Below, one piece after another: positions 8,944-17,634 of a stretch of 46,243 bases of DNA. Within the stretch, counting starts at the first letter, position 1. Each line of letters starts with the position of its first letter. The translations under genes and the position numbers were made by a program. Under the pieces are notes generated by a model. The model made no database searches, had not been told where the DNA came from, and saw nothing but the letters and a program-made list of their open reading frames with translations. Origin of the DNA: a bacterium (GTDB lineage Bacteria > UBP14 > UBA6098 > JAFGQG01); NCBI GenBank assembly GCA_016935765.1, contig JAFGQG010000185.1, forward strand, positions 1-46,243, written 5' to 3'.

Positions 8944-10283
8944 CCTACATCACCTTCAGGGAATCCAAGTATTACATCCGTTCCCTTACCTTTTCTACTT
9001 TCAATTTTAATAAATCCTGAGTGATTGTCCACAATTTTTTTTGTAATGTATAAACCCAGACCAGAACCCCCCGGTTTGCTGGTGTAGGATATCTCGAATA
9101 TTCTCTTAACATCCTTTTTAGAAATGCCTGTTCCGTTATCCGAAATCCTTAATACTGCATATTGGACTGAATTATGTTTTTCTCTCGATGTATTAATATT
9201 AATAATCCCGCCTCCACTTATAGCATCTCTTGCATTAAGCAATATGTTTAAGATAGCTTGTTTGAATGAATTTGTATCAACATGAACCGGCTGCAATTCT
9301 CCCAGCTCCAAGTTTATTGCTATGTTCTGGTTTTTGAATTCAGGCTCAATTCTGCTTACTGCATCCTCAAGGATTTTGTTGAGATTCATAAGTTCGCGCG
9401 GCTCACTTTGAGGGCTGGAAAAGGACATGTAACCTTTGATTATGCCATCAAGCCTTTGGATTTCCTCAAGAATGAAACCCGTTAATTCCCTTCCTCCGCT
9501 GTCAAGATTTTCCTCTAATTCCTCTGCGGAAAGTTTCATGATAGCCAGGGGGTTCCTTATCTCATGAGCCATCATAGAAGCCATTTCACCCATTGTGGAT
9601 AATGTGGCAGTTTGCAAAAGCGCTCTTTCGGTTCTTCTCAGAACAGCAAAAGTAATGATCATTAGGATGAGAAGCAATACGACCGAGGCTAAACTTACGA
9701 CCAAAAACGCTACCATTCCTTTCCTTGCAGCCCTTAAAATATTGAAGTATTCGTCACCAGCTTCTATCCCCAGTATTCCATTAACGTTTTGCCATTCGTC
9801 GAGTATGGGCGCGTATGCAGTTTTCGTGAACCTGTTTTTGAATTCATAAATTTTCGTCGTGGTTGAAATTCCACTCAGAGCGATCGCAAAAGCTGAATAA
9901 TCTAAAGCTAGATACGGATTTGGTTCCCCTGGAGTAAGAGACCAATCGTTGGAATATAAGGTTGCTCCCGTGGTGTCCAATATGAATATATTGCCAAGTT
10001 CCTGCTGTTCGGATATCCTAACAAGAAATCGTTCTGACGAAGTCCTTGTATAGAATTCTGGTTCGATCCTTAACTCGTTAATCCACTCCGGATCGATATT
10101 TTCAGCAATTAAAGCGGAAATGAGATTAAGGTTCTCCCCAAGCTCGTTATCAAGGAATATTTTAAGTTGTCTATATCCCCAAAATAATGAAAAATTAAAT
10201 AATACCAGCAGAATAATTAACTGTATGGAAGCCCAAATCAGAAAAGGTTTTAAGTAAGATTTCTTAAGAGGCTTCCTGCTCAT
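8940..10283 (-). CDS. Membrane sensor histidine kinase paired with the NtrC-type regulator
   Basis: This is a 447-residue inner-membrane kinase. Two transmembrane helices (about 13-36 and 189-214) flank an extracytoplasmic sensor of about 150 residues that contains a PAS/Cache-like stretch (NIFILDTTGATLYSND). The phospho-acceptor is His240 in the H-box MMAHEIRNP. The ATPase domain has an N-box (NILLNARDAIS), G1 (DNGTG) and G2 (GGSGLGLYITKK). The layout resembles AtoS/ZraS kinases that drive NtrC-type regulators. It shares a 4-base stop/start overlap with the regulator. No strong ribosome site precedes the ATG at 10283, and the signal it senses cannot be read from the sequence. Confidence 0.93.
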   Translation of the reverse strand: MSRKPLKKSYLKPFLIWASIQLIILLVLFNFSLFWGYRQLKIFLDNELGENLNLISALIAENIDPEWINELRIEPEFYTRTSSERFLVRISEQQELGNIFILDTTGATLYSNDWSLTPGEPNPYLALDYSAFAIALSGISTTTKIYEFKNRFTKTAYAPILDEWQNVNGILGIEAGDEYFNILRAARKGMVAFLVVSLASVVLLLILMIITFAVLRRTERALLQTATLSTMGEMASMMAHEIRNPLAIMKLSAEELEENLDSGGRELTGFILEEIQRLDGIIKGYMSFSSPQSEPRELMNLNKILEDAVSRIEPEFKNQNIAINLELGELQPVHVDTNSFKQAILNILLNARDAISGGGIININTSREKHNSVQYAVLRISDNGTGISKKDVKRIFEISYTSKPGGSGLGLYITKKIVDNHSGFIKIESRKGKGTDVILGFPEGDVG

Positions 10284-10412
10284 TACAGATATTGACAGTC
10301 ATGCGTTTTTTGTTTCACGTTTTTTATTATTCTTTAATTCAATATTTTTTCTTGGCTGAGAAATATTCGCAAATTATTAATTACAGATGGCGTTCTTTTC
10401 TAATGCAAGGTA

Positions 10413-11147
10413 TTAAAAACCTCTCAACTGTTTTAATTCTGTTTTAGCGGTTTCAATATCTTCAGCATAAGGGGCAAGCTGGATATATTTTTCAAGCATT
10501 TTAATGGCGGAATCGAAATCGCCTCTCTGGTAGTAAGCTGCCTCGAGGTTTCTATAAGGTGCGGGATAAGTAGGTTCTATTTCTTTGGATCTCAGGAATT
10601 CCTCTATCGCCTTTTCATAAACTCCCTTTTTGAAATAAGCGCCGCCAAGATTATTGTGGAAGATGTAATTATCCGGATCGATGGAAACCGCTTTCTGGTA
10701 TTGATCGATGGCATCGTCATATCTTCCTCTCTTGTAATATATCCAGCCAAGACCATAGTAACCCCACGGGCAGTTAGGATCGATCTCCAAAGCTCTTTCA
10801 TAATATTCCTGTTGCTTTCGGAAGCTTTCCAACAACCTGCCGTAAAGAAAGTATGCAACGGCTTCGTTTTTATTCTCATCGATCAGTTTTTTGTACTTTT
10901 CAAGAAGCATATCATTAGAGAGCTCCTTGCCCAATATACCCTGGAGTTTAATGTGCGCTTGTGGGTATGTAGGATATATTTCAATTGCTTTCTCAAGGTA
11001 CAATTTCATCTGTTCAAAATTGCCCAGTCTCTCCTGCGCTAAAGCTTCCTCGTAATGCGGTTTTGCCTGGTGTTCCAGTTTCTCCTTTTTCGATCCCCAA
11101 CAACTTATTAGTAAAATTGGTATTAGCAACAACAGTATTTTCCTCAT
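10413..11147 (-). CDS. TPR-repeat lipoprotein
   Basis: This 244-residue protein has a lipoprotein signal peptide (MRKILLLLIPILLISC, Cys16 being the lipidated residue) followed by tandem tetratricopeptide repeats nearly to the end. Typical A-helix cores such as GYYGLGWIYYKRGRYDDAI and NNLGGAYFKKGVYEKAI are visible. TPR lipoproteins usually act as protein-interaction scaffolds in the periplasm or at the outer membrane; the partner is unknown. The ATG overlaps the stop of the upstream TPR gene by four bases (ATGA), so the two are co-translated and probably work together. Confidence 0.88.
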   Translation of the reverse strand: MRKILLLLIPILLISCWGSKKEKLEHQAKPHYEEALAQERLGNFEQMKLYLEKAIEIYPTYPQAHIKLQGILGKELSNDMLLEKYKKLIDENKNEAVAYFLYGRLLESFRKQQEYYERALEIDPNCPWGYYGLGWIYYKRGRYDDAIDQYQKAVSIDPDNYIFHNNLGGAYFKKGVYEKAIEEFLRSKEIEPTYPAPYRNLEAAYYQRGDFDSAIKMLEKYIQLAPYAEDIETAKTELKQLRGF

Positions 11148-12487
11148 AAATCCTCCAGATATACTTTTGGAAGTTCTTTATAGATGAATTTATATTGTGT
11201 TTTTTCCTCGCCCGTAGCTAAATATTGTTTGAGAAAATCAATCTTGTTCCTTGCAGCAGTATTCCATTTTGCGTCCTTTAACGCTTTCCTGTACTGAGCG
11301 GTAGCTTCTTCGAATACTAGTTTAGCTCTCATGTCCAGAGTTGCGTCTGCGGGAAGTTTCGCCATCCCATACTGCTCGTATATCTCTCCCAGGACAAAAT
11401 AAGCATAGTAATAACTCCTGTCAATTCCAAGCGCTTTGTCTATATAATTGGAGGCTGTCTTATACTTTTTTAAATCCCTGTAAACTTCAGCAATATCGAC
11501 CTGTATCCTTGGGTTTTCAGGATTCAACTTAGCCGCTTCCTTAAGCTTGTCCAGACTTTCACTGTACCTTTTCTGACGGAAATAAACCAATCCCAGGTAG
11601 TGATAGCCCTTTGCGTCCTGTGGATTAGTGTTGTTGTATTCTTCCAATACACTTAAAGCCTCTTCGAAATTTCCTAATACACCATGAATCCTGCCTAATT
11701 CGAGTTTGATATCCTGATCCTCAGATAGCAGCCTGTTTAAGTTTTGATAAGCAAGCATCAATCCCTCATTATTTCTCCGCGTTTCGTAAAGCTTTACCAA
11801 AATGTTCCAGATGTCCACATTGTTTGAATCTACCGATCCGGATTTTTCGTACCACTCAACGGCATCATCCAATTTGCCTTCCTCAAGGTATATTCTTCCA
11901 AGCTGATTCATGCTTTCATTATCGTTTGGATCCAGTTCTACACTCTTCTTATATTCCTCGATTGCTTTTGTTGTAACCATATCGGTAGAATCCTGGATAA
12001 TATCGTACTCGATCATTTCTTCTGCGCTCAAAGTGCTTATGGAATCTCCAGGAGTGAGTATTGAATTACGCTGGTTAACTAACCTCTGCTTGTCCTTTAA
12101 GTAAATGAAGGCTAAGCCACTGTGTAAACTGCTTATTGAGGGAAATTTTGAGATCGCTTCCTTGTATATGTTCTCAGCAGTATCGGGCATTTCAAGTCGA
12201 ATATAAGTGTCTGCAAGATAACGATATGCTTTCTCACAGAACTCGGTCTCACAGTTCTTATCCAGCTCAAGTATCTTCTTAAATGGTTGGATAGCATCGG
12301 AGTACTGCTTGTTTTTGTAGTATTCATAACCGTTACTGAAAGCGACTTTTATCTCGTATTCCAAAGCTTTAATGTTGCTTTGTTCCTGAGGTACCGGTTC
12401 TGTCTGAACTTCAGGTTGCGGTTTGCATCCCCATATTAATGCTAGAGCTATGAAGGCAAGAAGAAAAAGTAAAATTCTGGTACGCAT
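11144..12487 (-). CDS. Large TPR-repeat lipoprotein
   Basis: I place the start at the ATG at 12487 (447 residues) because it is preceded by AAGGGGAAGAG and is directly followed by a signal sequence (MRTRILLFLLAFIALALIWGC). The frame is open upstream for a further 46 codons, but that part reads like noncoding AT-rich DNA. Trp at the -2 position of the lipobox is unusual but tolerable. The body consists of TPR units spread over almost the whole length, including NQLGRIYLEEGKLDDAVEWY and YHYLGLVYFRQKRYSESLDKL. It forms an operon with the shorter TPR lipoprotein. The function is probably scaffolding at the envelope; no enzymatic motif is visible. Confidence 0.88.
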   Translation of the reverse strand: MRTRILLFLLAFIALALIWGCKPQPEVQTEPVPQEQSNIKALEYEIKVAFSNGYEYYKNKQYSDAIQPFKKILELDKNCETEFCEKAYRYLADTYIRLEMPDTAENIYKEAISKFPSISSLHSGLAFIYLKDKQRLVNQRNSILTPGDSISTLSAEEMIEYDIIQDSTDMVTTKAIEEYKKSVELDPNDNESMNQLGRIYLEEGKLDDAVEWYEKSGSVDSNNVDIWNILVKLYETRRNNEGLMLAYQNLNRLLSEDQDIKLELGRIHGVLGNFEEALSVLEEYNNTNPQDAKGYHYLGLVYFRQKRYSESLDKLKEAAKLNPENPRIQVDIAEVYRDLKKYKTASNYIDKALGIDRSYYYAYFVLGEIYEQYGMAKLPADATLDMRAKLVFEEATAQYRKALKDAKWNTAARNKIDFLKQYLATGEEKTQYKFIYKELPKVYLEDL

Positions 12488-12568
12488 CTCTTCCCCTTGT
12501 TTATAGTTTAAGTTTGTGGTCTTAACACTTATCTTCCTGATGTGAATGTATATCATATATTCTCTTTT

Positions 12569-12597
12569 AATAAAAGAATATATGGTATAAATGTCAA
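12569..12597 (-). promoter_or_regulatory. Candidate promoter of the TPR lipoprotein operon
   Basis: A perfect TTGACA (12597-12592, minus strand) lies about 105 bases before the chosen ATG at 12487. The best -10 at 17-base spacing is TTTATT (12574-12569), which is weak. The stretch also contains an imperfect palindrome (TATTC, TTTTA, TAAAA, GAATA arms around 12550-12585). Confidence 0.4.
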
Positions 12598-12763
12598 GTT
12601 TTTTATGGATAAACCTTAACAGCATCCTGGTTTAAATCTATATATAATAAATCAGCCTGATCTTCTGTTTTTGAATCAAATAATAAACGACAAAAAACAG
12701 CTTCTAGACCTGGTAATACTTACAGCATTAATGCTATAAAACGATTTTTGTAATTCGCCTGTT

Positions 12764-13903
12764 CTATTCAAGCACGTGTATATTTCGCGGCTCGCAGATA
12801 GCCTTGAGTTCTTCAGGCCATACGGTGACACTGACTTCTCCAAGGTGCGCTTTCTTGAGTATTATCATGTATGTTCTTGACTGACCGATACCGCCGCCAA
12901 TAGTCAGCGGGAGATCGCCATTTATGATGCCCTGATGGTACTTGAATTTCAGGAAATCCGTCTGTCCGGTGATCTCGAGTTGTCTCTTCAACGTGTCGCC
13001 ATTTACGCGAACACCCATTGAAGTAAGTTCGTGCCTGCGCTTGGTAACAGGATTCCATACCAGGATGTCACCATTAAGACCATGCATTGGTCTTCCATCC
13101 TTAGATACCACTTCTGTTGACCAATCATCATAATCAGGGGCTCTCATCTCATGGGGGTAGCCATCTTTCAAGACCCAGCCAACTCCATATATGAAAACAG
13201 CCGGATATTTTTTCAGAACCTCGGTCTCTCTCTGTTTGCGGGGGAGATCCGGAAACATTTCCAGTATTTCCTCCGCATGAAGAAAAGTTAATTCGTCGGC
13301 AAGATCAGGGTATTTACCGGTTTTCAACTGTGGGAACATCTCCTGAACATGTCTCTCAGCGCCTTTAATAACCTTCCAGATCTTTTTTACAATATCGGTA
13401 AGGAACTGCAGATTGCGCTGGTCATCACTTATTATCCTTTCCCAATCCCACTGATCGACGTATGAGCTGTGGTCGTGGTCAAGAAAATAATCCTTGCGGA
13501 CAGCTCGCATGTCAGTGTTAATACCTTCCCCTACTTCGCATCCATACTGGACAAGCGCGGGTCTTTTCCATTTCGTAGCTGCCTGTACAACCTGAACAGT
13601 CATACGTGGATCAATACCCAAACCGCAGGGGAATTCAACCGGTGTTCGAGAACCATCACGGTCCAGCATATCATTTATACCGCTATCAGCCGTAACGATC
13701 AGTGGCACCGTAACCATCATCAAATTCAACTCTTTGCAGAGATTTTCTTCAATATAATTTTTGACTGCAAAAATAGCCTTCTGAGTTTCTTTTCGATTTA
13801 ATAACGGTTCATAATCGTTGGGCAGCACTGTTTCCAATTTCTCATAAGTGCTTATACCCGGTCCTGCGAGATCAGCTTCTTTGGCTTTTGAGACGTTTGC
13901 CAT
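12764..13903 (-). CDS. asnA: Aspartate--ammonia ligase (asparagine synthetase A)
   Basis: AsnA makes asparagine from aspartate, ammonia and ATP via aspartyl-AMP in the cytoplasm; it is a class II aminoacyl-tRNA-synthetase-like enzyme. Diagnostic family segments are present in order: AATKWKRPALVQYG, GEGINTDMRAVRKD, YVDQWDWERI, RAPDYDDWSTE, GLNGDILVWNPV, SSMG-type TSMGVRV and the C-terminal GGGIGQSR. The 379 residues exceed the about 330 of the E. coli enzyme. The extra part is mainly an N-terminal extension and short loops, including DPRMTVQ, that differ from proteobacterial sequences. A ribosome site (AAGGGAGG) precedes the ATG at 13903. The gene stands alone behind a long leader. Confidence 0.95.
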   Translation of the reverse strand: MANVSKAKEADLAGPGISTYEKLETVLPNDYEPLLNRKETQKAIFAVKNYIEENLCKELNLMMVTVPLIVTADSGINDMLDRDGSRTPVEFPCGLGIDPRMTVQVVQAATKWKRPALVQYGCEVGEGINTDMRAVRKDYFLDHDHSSYVDQWDWERIISDDQRNLQFLTDIVKKIWKVIKGAERHVQEMFPQLKTGKYPDLADELTFLHAEEILEMFPDLPRKQRETEVLKKYPAVFIYGVGWVLKDGYPHEMRAPDYDDWSTEVVSKDGRPMHGLNGDILVWNPVTKRRHELTSMGVRVNGDTLKRQLEITGQTDFLKFKYHQGIINGDLPLTIGGGIGQSRTYMIILKKAHLGEVSVTVWPEELKAICEPRNIHVLE

Positions 13904-14080
13904 TTTTTTCCTCCCTTAAAGTTTCATGTTTTTAACAGATGAAATATCAAAAAACATTAATAAAACAGCAAAAAAAAAACGGTCTAAACAAACTATAATT
14001 AAATGGGATTTTGGCAAGAAAATTCTTTGATATTTTTGAGAGAAGTCGGAAACAGATTTTTATAGTCTTAAAGGCAGGAA

Positions 14081-14131
14081 CAGTAAGGGTGGTCAAGCCC
14101 TATAAACAACAAGATTCAACCACCCTTACTG
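14081..14131 (-). promoter_or_regulatory. Perfect 13-bp hairpin in the asnA leader
   Basis: CAGTAAGGGTGGT (14081-14093) and its exact reverse complement ACCACCCTTACTG (14119-14131) are separated by a 25-base loop. No U-tract follows on either strand, so this is not a classical terminator. It lies between the putative asnA promoter and the asnA start, 178 bases before the ATG. It may be a cis-acting leader structure or the processed end of the mgtE transcript. Confidence 0.55.
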
Positions 14132-14269
14132 CATGATTGGAAATGGGGGTTAGCTACCCAAAGAAAGTAAGGGTTAAGGATGTGTTTGTCTTCTTTATTA
14201 ATCATATATTTTATTTGCTTTGTTCTCATTTTTTTTCTTTTAACTTGCTTTCTTTCAAATTCCAACCCA

Positions 14270-14298
14270 ATAATATATAATAAACAACCAGTTGTCAA
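14270..14298 (-). promoter_or_regulatory. Strong sigma-70-like promoter, probably for asnA
   Basis: On the minus strand TTGACA (14298-14293) is followed after exactly 17 bases by TATTAT (14275-14270). It would start a leader of roughly 360 bases before asnA. The rest of the 554-base gap 13904-14457 is AT-rich, with a T10 run on the minus strand near 13970-13980 and no credible gene. Confidence 0.65.
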
Positions 14299-14457
14299 GA
14301 AAAAAATAAAAAATATTCATAAAGCTATATATTTTTTATGTATTTCAATATGAATAATTAATAGATAATAGTTCTAAAACTCAGTATTATTAAGTGTTTG
14401 ACAAAAACGGTGAAAAGGTTTTTACTCTAAAATAAATTTTTACTTTTTTAAAAAAAC

Positions 14458-15804
14458 CTAACCTAATTGAAGCAATAATACCCCACAAAGCAAATAGATC
14501 AATATTCCGAATATGTCGTTTAAAGTGGTTACAAACGGTCCGGATACTATTGCAGGATCAATGCCCAATTTATCGCATATTAAGGGGATCAGAAACCCGT
14601 TGATAGAAGCGAATGTCATGGTCAGAAGCATTGAAGTCATCACCACGATCCCAAGACGGTAAGAACCCGAGATCAGGCTGACCCCGAATCCCGCAAGAAG
14701 CCCAAGTAGAGCTCCCAGTATCATTCCTACCCCTAATTCTCTGAATAAATTTTTTAAAGCGTTTTTAAACTGAAGCTCGCCGGTAGCAATACCCCGAACG
14801 ATGATAGTGGAGGATTGAATACCTACGTTTCCCGCCAGTGCATTAACCATTGGTATAAAGAATGAAAGTGCTACCATCTTACTCAAGGTGGACTGGAAAC
14901 CTTTCAATATGCTGCCGCCGGTCAAGCCGCCAAATAAAGTTATAATCAGCCAGGGCAATCTCTGCAATGCTTTTTTGTAAATAGGCTCAGTAAAAGGTTC
15001 TTTCTCCGAAGAACCAGCCATTAATAACATATCCTCGGTATGCTCATCTCTGATTACATCAAAAATATCGTCACTGGTTATAATCCCCTTTAATACGCTA
15101 TCATCATCAACTACCGGTATAGCTAATAAATCATATTTGCGCACTATATTGGCAGCTTCTTCCTGGTCAGCATTTATATTCACAGAATACACTTCTTCGT
15201 CTTTAATATCCGATACCCTGTCATTGTCGTCTGCGAAAAGCAGGGATCTTGACCGCACTATGCCGGTCAGTTTTCCATCATCATCTATTGAGTAAATGAA
15301 TAGTGGAATATCAGGTGGATAACCCCTTTTACATTTTCTGATAGCCTGTTCTACAGTGTCGGTCTCCTTTATCCTGATCACGTCTGTGGTCATGATACCG
15401 CCAGCGGAATCTATAGGATATTCAAGGATTTCTTTTAGTATGTTCCGATGTTTCTGGGAGACTTTATTGAGAACCTTGACCATTCTTTTTGGCCGCAAGT
15501 AACCTATCAGGTCCGCCGCTTCGTCAGGATGAATAGAGTCGATAATACCCGCGATCATCGTGTCATCCATACTGCTCAGAATATCCTTCGCGGTCTCCGA
15601 ATCCATCTCATATAAAACACCACCTGCTTTAGAGGTTTCAAGAAGCTTAAAGATCGCAAGGGATTCATCCGCATCCAGGCTTAAGAGAAAGTTCGTGATA
15701 TCAGCCTCATGCAGTTCCGCCAACTCCTCCCTGAGATGGACCAGGTCGCCTGTTTCAAACAGGGAATACAACCTCTCATTCTGAATTTTAATTTCATCTT
15801 CCAT
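14458..15804 (-). CDS. mgtE: MgtE-type magnesium transporter
   Basis: This 448-residue protein has the three MgtE parts. The N-terminal helical domain (about 1-130) has repeated acidic helices such as ADITNFLLSLDADESL and HPDEAADLIGYL. A pair of CBS domains (about 130-255) includes YPIDSAGGIMTTDVI and DLLAIPVVDDD. The C-terminal membrane domain has about five helices starting near residue 285 (RLPWLIITLFGG) and contains the pore-lining LSFFIPMVNALAGNVG and ATGE stretches. MgtE is a dimeric inner-membrane Mg2+ channel whose N and CBS domains sense cytoplasmic Mg2+. The length is normal. It lies 65 bases downstream of the M48 protease gene and may end that transcription unit. Confidence 0.95.
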   Translation of the reverse strand: MEDEIKIQNERLYSLFETGDLVHLREELAELHEADITNFLLSLDADESLAIFKLLETSKAGGVLYEMDSETAKDILSSMDDTMIAGIIDSIHPDEAADLIGYLRPKRMVKVLNKVSQKHRNILKEILEYPIDSAGGIMTTDVIRIKETDTVEQAIRKCKRGYPPDIPLFIYSIDDDGKLTGIVRSRSLLFADDNDRVSDIKDEEVYSVNINADQEEAANIVRKYDLLAIPVVDDDSVLKGIITSDDIFDVIRDEHTEDMLLMAGSSEKEPFTEPIYKKALQRLPWLIITLFGGLTGGSILKGFQSTLSKMVALSFFIPMVNALAGNVGIQSSTIIVRGIATGELQFKNALKNLFRELGVGMILGALLGLLAGFGVSLISGSYRLGIVVMTSMLLTMTFASINGFLIPLICDKLGIDPAIVSGPFVTTLNDIFGILIYLLCGVLLLQLG

Positions 15805-15869
15805 AGTTTACCATATACTGTAATTATAAAGGTTACATCTCAACTTATATGATCGTGTAAGTTGCGCAA

Positions 15870-16694
15870 TTATTTGAATATATGACCTCCAATAAGACCC
15901 AGAATCTCGTTATACCTGTCATGGTTAACGTAATGGAAACCTTCGGGATTAAAGGTCTCGATTTGACCTTCGACTCTTTCTATTCTATCTGAAGCGGGAG
16001 GATGCGTTGAAAACAACTCACCAAGAAGAGAAGGCTCTTCGCTCAGATCCCCAAGAAGGTTCAGAACATCCAGCATTCCTTCCTCCGGGTCGTACCCATA
16101 AATGTAGTGATAATAATTTCCCAGTGAATCCGCCTCGAATTCATACTCTCTCGAAAAATGCAGTATCCCCGCTGTGCCGAGTATGTTCACAAAAAGCTCC
16201 TCCCATAATTCAGGATTCTCTCCCAACAACAATGAAACTATTGTGTAATAAGTGTAGTTCATTGACAACTGTCTAGCTGAATGCCTGCACACAACATGTG
16301 AAACCTCGTGAGCTAAAACCCCTGCAAGCTCAGATTCGTCATCCAAGCGTCTCATTAAACCCGTATATATATAGATCCACCCTCCCGGGCAGGCGAACGC
16401 GTTCACGATAGTATCGTTATCAACAACTTTGAAGTAATATGTGATATCCTGCCTGCCACATACACTGACGATGTTCTGACCAACGCTATCTACATAATTC
16501 ACTACGGTCGGGTTGTGTAGCAAGTCCAACTCATTATCCAAATCTTTTGAAAGGGAATCCCCGATCGCTATTTCCTGTTCAGTACTGATGAGATTGAAAT
16601 CGCCTTCTGATGTACAACTGATCATTATCAATGTAAGTATAGATATAAACCCCCAAGTTTTTAATATTATGCTCAATTTCATCTTTTCATTCAC
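15870..16694 (-). CDS. M48-family metalloprotease lipoprotein
   Basis: This 274-residue protein begins at GTG 16694 (an ATG four codons later, 16682, is also possible). Its signal peptide ends in the lipobox IMISC. The zinc protease motif HEVSH (about residue 129) in GVLAHEVSHVVCRHS and the third ligand in EFEADSLG (about 186) define peptidase family M48. The size and lack of TPRs resemble E. coli LoiP rather than BepA. Such proteins act in periplasmic or outer-membrane protein quality control. It follows the prenyltransferase gene by 24 bases, so the two are probably co-transcribed; no direct functional link is evident. Confidence 0.92.
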   Translation of the reverse strand: MNEKMKLSIILKTWGFISILTLIMISCTSEGDFNLISTEQEIAIGDSLSKDLDNELDLLHNPTVVNYVDSVGQNIVSVCGRQDITYYFKVVDNDTIVNAFACPGGWIYIYTGLMRRLDDESELAGVLAHEVSHVVCRHSARQLSMNYTYYTIVSLLLGENPELWEELFVNILGTAGILHFSREYEFEADSLGNYYHYIYGYDPEEGMLDVLNLLGDLSEEPSLLGELFSTHPPASDRIERVEGQIETFNPEGFHYVNHDRYNEILGLIGGHIFK

Positions 16695-16718
16695 CGTAAA
16701 ACCTTGCCTTTTAAATGA

Positions 16719-17603
16719 TTATAGTAATCCTACTTTCAGCCTTAGCTTGTTATATAATAATGTAAATAAGATCATTGTGAGAGCAACAATAAAATAGGGT
16801 TTGAATAAATAAGCTGTTATCAGGGTGAAAACCAGGACGATGATTTTATTGGAGATCAAATATGCTTTCAATCCTGCAAAGATGGAGACCAGGTAAGCTA
16901 TCATCGCGATTATGCCTGTGATTATCATTTCGAATTCCCAGAATATATAGCCCAGGAGAGTTGCGACAATAACCAGTAGAATTACCAGTATCCCCGCAAA
17001 CTTTTTTCCCAGTTTAACTGCAATGGTCTTTTTACCGGCTGCATTATCTCCTTCAGTATCAGGAATAGTGGTAGCTGAATATACACCAGCGAATGCGAAG
17101 AAATAGGGAATTGACAGTATAATCGCGGTTTTAGAAAAATCGGAATTGATCAGCCAGCCTATAATGAACATTAAGGTTCCATGTCCTAATCCATTCAGGA
17201 GAAGCGCGGTAGTCGCTTTGTTTTTGAGTGAAAAGGGAGAAGCGCTGTATAGGATTCCGAAGATAACGCCGATAACGATTGCGATACCTACTTGTATTCC
17301 CAGGAAGAACCCAAGGAAGACTGCAATGATATCCAATATTATAAACTGGATCCACGCGGCTCTTAAGGTCACCAAGCCATCCGGAAGAATGAAAAGTTTA
17401 CGGTTTTCTCTATCTGATTCAATGTCAAATATCTGGTTCAGAACGAATACACCACCACCCAGAGCTGTAACCATTAATAGCGGGAGAAATAACCGGCTGT
17501 CCCAGGTCCCGCCACTTCTGTAGTAGCCTAAAAGAAATGGTGACCATACAGGGAGAAGGAGTAAAGGTCTCATTAAAAAAATATGGTCGAGTATCCGCTT
17601 CAT
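16719..17603 (-). CDS. UbiA-family prenyltransferase
   Basis: This 294-residue integral membrane enzyme is rich in hydrophobic helices (about eight or nine). It carries both Asp-rich prenyl-diphosphate/Mg2+ sites of the UbiA superfamily: NQIFDIESDRENRK near residue 58, and PDTEGDNAAGKKT near 180. Such enzymes attach isoprenoid chains to an aromatic or glycerol-phosphate acceptor. The acceptor cannot be told here: no quinone or ether-lipid genes are adjacent. The gene starts 31 bases after the stop of a LuxR-type response regulator and is followed closely by the M48 protease, so it may be part of the regulator operon. Confidence 0.9.
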   Translation of the reverse strand: MKRILDHIFLMRPLLLLPVWSPFLLGYYRSGGTWDSRLFLPLLMVTALGGGVFVLNQIFDIESDRENRKLFILPDGLVTLRAAWIQFIILDIIAVFLGFFLGIQVGIAIVIGVIFGILYSASPFSLKNKATTALLLNGLGHGTLMFIIGWLINSDFSKTAIILSIPYFFAFAGVYSATTIPDTEGDNAAGKKTIAVKLGKKFAGILVILLVIVATLLGYIFWEFEMIITGIIAMIAYLVSIFAGLKAYLISNKIIVLVFTLITAYLFKPYFIVALTMILFTLLYNKLRLKVGLL

Positions 17604-17634
17604 TACAATTAAAATAGTATTGAATTTAATTGAA

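Noticed and set aside
12724-12735. AGCATTAATGCT palindrome as terminator of asnA
   Set aside because: Only 12 bp, AT-rich, with no proper U-tract following on the minus strand.
13904-14140. T-box riboswitch before asnA, because of AAGGGTGG in the hairpin
   Set aside because: The ACCGCG continuation of the T-box consensus, a specifier-loop stem and a terminator with U-tract are all missing.
14116-14298. A 60-codon open frame in the asnA leader
   Set aside because: It starts with TTG inside the -35 box of the promoter, has no ribosome site and has no recognisable composition.
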